Source of the DNA: Chrysogorgia sp. JL179-B06
Lineage: Eukaryota > Cnidaria > Anthozoa > Scleralcyonacea > Chrysogorgiidae
NCBI GenBank assembly: GCA_035772405.1
Contig: JAYKKM010000078.1
Span: 978,501 to 1,042,500 of the forward strand
Length of the DNA stretch: 64,000 nucleotides
Direction of reading: 5' to 3'
The notes under the pieces are model-generated. The model was not told where the DNA came from and made no database searches. It was given only the letters and a program-made list of their open reading frames with translations. Below, piece by piece: positions 59,935 to 64,000 of this stretch. Numbering within the stretch: the stretch's first letter is position 1; each line of letters begins with the position of its first letter. Made by a program: the position numbers and the translations under genes.

Positions 59935-60106
59935 CAAACGAAACGTACCCAAATTTTTCTGAGACTCTTGTATAATGGCTTGCCTTCTGAGAACTATGAC
60001 GCTTATGTGTGTTTGAGCGTCAGCACATGTCACTACAAATTTCTCACAGCTCCCCAAACCAAACGCACTAAAAATTAGCCTTTTTCTCTGGAGGTATAGT
60101 ATAATG
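59925..60106 (+). promoter_or_regulatory. Duplicated promoter module ahead of the 60104 gene
   Basis: 59925-59977 and 60043-60106 share the order CTCACAG, TCC, AAAC-AAACG-AC, an A-rich stretch and TATAATG. The first copy ends in an ATG that opens only 13 codons; the second ends at the real gene start at 60104. Confidence 0.6.
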
Positions 60107-60730
60107 ACTCAAGCCCAAGACATTATAGAAGCAGAGATCGCCGAAATGTTGAGAGACACCTTTATCAATGTGCATATCCCACGAGACACCTCTGGACCTA
60201 GCGTCTTAAAAGAGTACTCGTCAGTCTTCACGTTGTGCGAACGCTGGTGTAAAAATGAGGAGGTGGCAAGACGATTTGGCACTCAGCTTCTCACTACAAA
60301 GTGCATTCATGAGGCTTGGGTCAATCTTCAAGAAGATAGAGCCAACAGGATGGTTAGCGAGTTAGTTAGCAAGATTCCTGTGTGGTGTTACTTACCATTC
60401 AAACACGTTGTGTTAGCGGGTAGCGGCTACTTAGGCAACCCTTGTGAGTCCACCGCCACGTCACTCGGTAACTACCTCGAAGTGTTCTTAGCGAGTCTTC
60501 TATGGAGACCGAGTCCAACCAAACTCAAAGCGTGACTAAAGCTCCCCGCAAACCACGACGTTAACGTTTGCAAGGTGGGGTGTAATGAGATAGTGGGTGT
60601 GGATGATATCGAGGACCACATATTCTCGTCTACCCATCAGTATTTTACACATGACTCCAAGGTGTATACGTGTTACCCGTGCGGTATGGTCACCAATAGC
60701 CCAATGTGTCGCTCAAGACACGAGAGCTAG
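60104..60730 (+). CDS. Novel protein with in-frame UGA and zinc-finger-like extension
   Basis: ATG at 60104 sits in GTATAGTATAATG. The 143-codon frame ends with TGA at 60533-60535. The same frame stays open for another 64 codons to TAG at 60728-60730. The extension carries VCKVGC, then a His pair, then YTCYPCG and a final Cys/His, so the zinc-finger-like part lies wholly behind the stop. The stop context is UGA CUA, a known readthrough-prone sequence. The main part has Cys and Trp residues (FTLCERWCKNEE, VWCYLPFKH) but no recognised domain. Either a nonsense mutation or programmed readthrough fits. Confidence 0.55.
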
Positions 60731-60809
60731 AGGTCTCATCTTGAAAATTTAGAACTTCAGCGGATAGTTAACACTGAACGATGGTTACCAATCTCAGAGT
60801 ATAGTAACC

Positions 60810-61374
60810 ATGAGAAAAGTTGGTAAACTGGAAATCGTGATTGGTCCCATGTTTGCAGGAAAAACGACAGAGACTCTCCGCAGACTAGTCGCGTTAAGTA
60901 AGTCAGGGCTCAAAGTCCTTTACATGAACAACGCGGGTGACACTAGACGAACTGACCACATGTTCTCCACACACCGTCAGACCATTGTTGTCGGATCAGA
61001 CAGTTTACCTGCGGAACTAATCACCAACCTTCTGAGTTGTTTCAAACTAACTGATTATGATGCCATTGGTATTGATGAAGGCCATTGGTACTCTGATCTA
61101 TCAGTTATTCGCGAGTATTCACGTCATTATTTGTGGTCTCATAACAACAGAGCACTTAAAAAGACTTGGTGAACTCGACACGTTGTTCCCAATACCAGAC
61201 GACATCACATACTTAAAAGCGTATTGTGCTGTTTGTCGTGACTCTTACGGAACAACTGTTGAGGCACCATTCAATTGGAGATACAATCCAGGACCATCAT
61301 TTGTTGGTGGTGCTGAACAATACAAAGCAGTGTGCAGACGTCATCACGAATACACCAGGGACATTGAAACCTGA
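60810..61374 (+). pseudogene. tk: Thymidine kinase, frameshifted
   Basis: The first frame carries the P-loop GPMFAGKTTETLRRL, and IGIDEGHWYSDL, the Walker B region of type II thymidine kinases. Near 61110 the homology moves to another frame, which continues with HVIICGL, then CAVCRDSYG and VGGAEQYKAVCRRHHEY, the lasso and zinc-binding end. Total length (~188 codons) is usual for viral and cellular type II enzymes. It would phosphorylate thymidine to supply dTTP for viral DNA synthesis. The start follows GAGTATAGTAACC. A single-base break is enough to inactivate it unless it is an assembly error. Confidence 0.8.
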
Positions 61375-61395
61375 TGTCAGAGAAGTAATTTGCTA

Positions 61396-62030
61396 TCACA
61401 TTAATAGCGCTGTCGTACGACTCACAGACGTTTCTCCTGTGCCGCCTGGATTCTTGAACTCAATCACAAGTCCATTGTGCGTTTTGTGTCCATTGGCAAT
61501 AATTAGATCAGGTGTCCCACGCTGGTAACCTTTTTCCATGAATTTATTATTTTGTTTGAAGTGTCTTGGTTCTCACCACAAGCAGCTATCAAAATAGCTT
61601 CTGGGTGGTATTTCCTAATGTAACTAACAACTTTCGTGTGCAGGTTGAATTCAGTGATCATCACGAATTGATTGTGCTTGAGACCGACGTGCGATTCAGC
61701 TTCGAGGGTTCTAGTCTTTCTTACACTTGGTAAGACCTCTGAGCGCACCCACTTTCCGAACTGTTTCGCGTGCTCCATGTCGCTTGAGAACACCAACGAA
61801 TAAACACCAAGTTCGTTGATAAATAGGACTTGCGGGCTCGACCCGATGACACCCACTAAATCGCAGGCCTCGATTTTGCAGTCAGGTTTAACGTGGTCAC
61901 GCACTGCACTCTTTGGTTGAGCATAACCTAGAACTCTCGCGACATCTTTCGCTTTGAACCACACATTGTCGTTATTCGTGGCTGTCGTGACTTGATAGTC
62001 GCCAAAATCGAACACTTGAAGTGTGGTCAT
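61396..62030 (-). pseudogene. Bro-N / VRR-NUC fusion protein, frameshifted
   Basis: The ATG at 62030 follows GACTATAGTA. Residues 1-110 are a Bro-N domain (NVWFKAKDVARVLGY, VRDHV, FINELGVYSLVFSS, FGKWVRSEVLPSVRKT), a DNA-binding module of baculovirus BRO and phage antirepressors. The next region (YIRKYHPEAILIAACGENQD) opens a VRR-NUC nuclease. After a one-base shift near 61545 the other frame gives GYQRGTPDLIIANG and GLVIEFKNPGGTG, the PD...ExK-type active site. The frame ends at 61396, shorter than usual. A role in viral DNA processing is inferred. Confidence 0.7.
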
Positions 62031-62056
62031 TACTATAGTCTCGCAAAAAATATTAT

Positions 62057-62224
62057 TTATGGTGCGTCAATAAGCTGCACTTTGTCCCTATCATTATTAG
62101 GGGCTTTATAGACCTGACGCGTAGTGTACCATCGCATCCGATATGTTTTAACACTTGATTTATTCTTCGACTTACGTCTGAAAAAGCTTCTCACGTCGCG
62201 AACCAGCCTTGTGAACCAACCCAT
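62057..62224 (-). CDS. Small basic protein starting MGWF
   Basis: 55 codons from the ATG at 62224, directly after GTTATA, to TAA at 62057. The sequence is very basic in its first half (VRSFFRRKSKNK) and has Gly at position 2, so N-myristoylation is possible but not a strong match. It fits exactly between its neighbours in the tightly packed minus-strand gene row. A DNA- or membrane-binding role is only inference. Confidence 0.55.
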   Translation of the reverse strand: MGWFTRLVRDVRSFFRRKSKNKSSVKTYRMRWYTTRQVYKAPNNDRDKVQLIDAP

Positions 62225-62257
62225 TATAACATAAGGTGTGTCTACACTGTGCGTTTC

Positions 62258-62467
62258 TTATGATGCCGATGGTGTTATTATGTCGTCTGGTTCTCCCTCA
62301 GGTAATAAAATGGGTTCACCATATGTCTTTCTCGACCTCAGACCAATTTCAGCGTGAAGCTCAAGAGTTATATCACCTCGTCCAAATGACCCACCAGCCT
62401 TAAACATGTGATCAGTTGTCTTATTTATCTTATATATTTCACGAGGTCTCGAAACACATGCTCCCAT
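62258..62467 (-). CDS. Small acylated protein (MGACVSRP start)
   Basis: 69 codons. The N-terminus MGACVSRP has Gly2, Cys4, Ser6 and a following Arg, matching the pattern for N-myristoylation plus palmitoylation. The remainder (FKAGGSFGRGDITLELHAEI) is short and ends in an acidic/Pro tail. The ATG abuts the stop codon of the next gene, and GGTATAAAG lies 4 bases upstream. It is likely a peripheral membrane protein, perhaps linking virion core and membrane; that is inference. Confidence 0.6.
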   Translation of the reverse strand: MGACVSRPREIYKINKTTDHMFKAGGSFGRGDITLELHAEIGLRSRKTYGEPILLPEGEPDDIITPSAS

Positions 62468-63418
62468 CTACTTTATACCATATTCCTTCATCATTTCTCC
62501 ACCCATGATTATGATGTCTCGGTTCGTCATGTAACCACTCACGATTTTCATGCCGTAGAATTCTATCAATGATGGGTATGCATAGGGTGCGAGTGGTATT
62601 CTTGGTCGATGCGTTCCAAAGATAGTTCCATAAGGAGCGCCTATCTTTTTCATGTTCGCTATGAAGTCTGAGTCAGTTGACTTGATGTTGTTGACCCTGA
62701 CGTGTGAATTGCTCATTTGCCAGTGTATTGATATCATATGCATTCTAGTGAGGTCAACACCACTTGGGATAGTGCATACGTTCTCCATTGCTGGGTTGCT
62801 ACCACCATATGCGAGTCCATTAGTCATGCCGGTCTTGTACCCTATGAACTTGTCCCATTGACCATCGTCGTTTGATATAATTGTCTCCCAATTTGACCCC
62901 ATGGTTCTCGTGGGTAGCCACACTACGACAAAAATGGAGAGATCACACCATTGCATACTGGGGCAGTTAAAATGAAGACCTGATTCAAGTGGGAATGGTG
63001 TTAACTCGGGGGATAGAAAACTACGACCTTGACTGTTGATGCCAACAATAGGGCCATAGGTTGGGTTGTTTTGCACTAATTTATTTGTTTCACCAATGGC
63101 TTTCACTTTGTTTGAACCATTGGTGTGAAATTCCACGTTTTTCAAGGCGTGTGTGCTAACGTTGAAGTCGAACACAACATTATAGGACTGACTCTTAAGG
63201 TAGCCTGATAGCAATTGCTCTAGAGTTCTTTTGTTTGCGGCGTCTGAGTCATCGACTGGGTCTGCTATGTTTTTGATTGCTGAGTCTTGCATGTCTATGA
63301 GTCCAGACATCCTTCCACCGGTCACACTTAATTTAGGATCTTCGTCCAGATGTCTTTTCGTTCTCTTTAGTATTTTATCGTGGGGGTCGCCAGACTCATA
63401 CCCATAGTTTAGACTCAT
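62468..63418 (-). CDS. Fibre-like protein with LamG/jelly-roll C-terminus
   Basis: 316 codons from the ATG at 63418. Residues about 40-70 (MQDSAIKNIADPVDDSDAAN) match the repeat seen at shaft-head joints of phage tail fibres and some viral fibres. The C-terminal ~200 residues look like a concanavalin/LamG jelly-roll (LSIFVVVWLPTRTMGSNWET, ISNDDGQWDKFIGY, HMISIHWQ, FYGMKIVSGYM). It is probably the surface attachment or fibre protein. The stop is immediately followed by the next start. The gene appears intact. Confidence 0.6.
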   Translation of the reverse strand: MSLNYGYESGDPHDKILKRTKRHLDEDPKLSVTGGRMSGLIDMQDSAIKNIADPVDDSDAANKRTLEQLLSGYLKSQSYNVVFDFNVSTHALKNVEFHTNGSNKVKAIGETNKLVQNNPTYGPIVGINSQGRSFLSPELTPFPLESGLHFNCPSMQWCDLSIFVVVWLPTRTMGSNWETIISNDDGQWDKFIGYKTGMTNGLAYGGSNPAMENVCTIPSGVDLTRMHMISIHWQMSNSHVRVNNIKSTDSDFIANMKKIGAPYGTIFGTHRPRIPLAPYAYPSLIEFYGMKIVSGYMTNRDIIIMGGEMMKEYGIK

Positions 63419-63420
63419 TA

Positions 63421-64000
63421 CTACTTCAAGGTGTATTTACTTACTAGATAGCCAGAGACTGTTGAGAGTGTTAACACTATCACCAGTGTTGTTGCGTGGT
63501 TGTCTGACTTACTTATGGTGGACCCCTGTGTAACATGTGTGGTGGTGACCACTGTTCTCTTCGCAGGTGGCGTAACTAGAGTTTCCAAGTGAAGTCGTGA
63601 GTCTTGGTGAACTTTTTTATGCTTCGCTTTTGGCACTCGATAGTTCAACCCATCGTTATACCCAAATGTCATCCCAGTTTCAGACGAAGTTCTGAGCATG
63701 TTATTGTAACCAACAATGGGGTCCTTTAACAAAACCATGCTTCTGGGGATAAGCCAAGTATTGGGCGTCACAGCCATGTCTAGCTTGACATTGGTGTCAC
63801 TAATCGCTCTATTCATAAGGTTGATCCAAACACTCGGTGAATACTGAACCACAGCATTTTCAACGATGTCTCTAAAGATTTGTTGTGTTTCTCGAGCACT
63901 AGCTCTAGTTCCCACGATGCTTTGCTTTGACCTCGCTTGGGCTCCAAGAATGGCGTACATGTAAACTTCAATCGATTGGTTTAATAACTCTTGTCCTAAT
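63421..64000 (-). CDS. C-terminally anchored membrane protein, possibly 5'-incomplete
   Basis: An ATG at 63960 gives 179 codons, but the frame stays open upstream to the window edge (LGQELLNQ...), so the true start may lie outside. It ends in a membrane segment (about 157-175, TTLVIVLTLSTVSGYLVS) with a short basic tail. The middle (YSPSVWINLMNRAISDTNVK, NTWLIPRSMVLLKDPIVGYN) has no recognised domain. A structural role is inferred from its place two bases upstream of the fibre-like gene. Confidence 0.6.
   Translation of the reverse strand, partial: LGQELLNQSIEVYMYAILGAQARSKQSIVGTRASARETQQIFRDIVENAVVQYSPSVWINLMNRAISDTNVKLDMAVTPNTWLIPRSMVLLKDPIVGYNNMLRTSSETGMTFGYNDGLNYRVPKAKHKKVHQDSRLHLETLVTPPAKRTVVTTTHVTQGSTISKSDNHATTLVIVLTLSTVSGYLVSKYTLK

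Larger units (their letters stand above)
55822..64000 (-). mobile_element. Endogenous virus-like element (Polinton/adintovirus-type), partial
   Basis: A dense block of genes, most on the minus strand and two divergent on the plus strand, with gaps of only a few to tens of bases except one. Contents: family B DNA polymerase, VLTF3-like factor, thymidine kinase, Bro-N/VRR-NUC protein, fibre-like LamG protein and small membrane proteins. The left end is cut inside the polymerase near 55822 and the right end runs off the window. No integrase, packaging ATPase, protease or capsid gene is in view, so the group assignment is provisional. Confidence 0.75.

Noticed and set aside
55822..64000. Bacteriophage or bacterial contamination
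   Set aside because: Viral-type TK, VLTF3-like layout and a cnidarian-type polymerase, embedded in DNA continuous with animal transposons, argue for an endogenous eukaryotic virus-like element.

Overview
The window is animal nuclear DNA. It is AT-rich, has GT-AG introns, and is packed with eukaryotic transposable elements: Ty3/Gypsy, CR1/L2-type LINEs, a Penelope-like element, Harbinger, piggyBac-type and Tc1 elements, MITEs and minisatellites. Host-type domains also occur (THAP, SAP). The element mix and the virus-like gene cluster at the right end fit an invertebrate, most likely a cnidarian; that assignment is an inference from family resemblance. No tRNA, rRNA, CRISPR array or bacterial gene was found.

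Layout. 1-1.1 kb: a long hairpin and short repeats. 1.1-16.3 kb: a nested transposon stack. The outer layer is a PIF/Harbinger element with a 20-bp terminal inverted repeat, a broken transposase and a Myb/SANT-like gene. A Gypsy element with the unusual order protease-integrase-RT-RNase H sits inside the transposase frame. A LINE follows, itself broken by a ~190-bp tandem repeat and a TTAA-flanked piggyBac-like MITE. 17.0-22.4 kb: a second DNA-transposon-like unit with divergent long terminal inverted repeats and one long, broken minus-strand gene (ADTRI and HAFTGCDT motifs plus a CXC domain). 22.4-22.8 kb: a perfect palindrome with 183-bp arms. 23-34 kb: a Tc1 fragment, an unrecognised split gene, a SAP-domain ORF, two minisatellites, a LINE fragment and a duplicated exon. 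34.7-39.3 kb: a split P-loop ATPase gene with a Penelope-like element in its first intron. 40-53.8 kb: MITEs, an L2-like LINE remnant, a transposase-like fragment, an 18-bp minisatellite, a near full-length CR1-type LINE with a 2A-like peptide, and a THAP gene. 54.8-55.7 kb: a Myb/SANT-like gene that may retain a tyrosine-recombinase C-terminus.

55.8-64.0 kb (window edge) is an endogenous virus-like element of the Polinton/adintovirus type. Its dense genes encode a protein-primed-type family B DNA polymerase, a zinc-ribbon VLTF3-like protein, three small membrane proteins, a novel protein with a possible readthrough extension, a viral-type thymidine kinase, a Bro-N/VRR-NUC fusion, two small MG-starting proteins (one with a clear acylation signal), a fibre-like LamG protein and a C-terminally anchored protein. 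Many starts share a TATA-like motif just upstream, and the only divergent intergenic region carries repeats and a duplicated promoter module. The polymerase is cut off inside its catalytic domain and several genes carry frame breaks, so this copy is probably defective. Frame breaks occur across the whole window, so assembly indels cannot be excluded.
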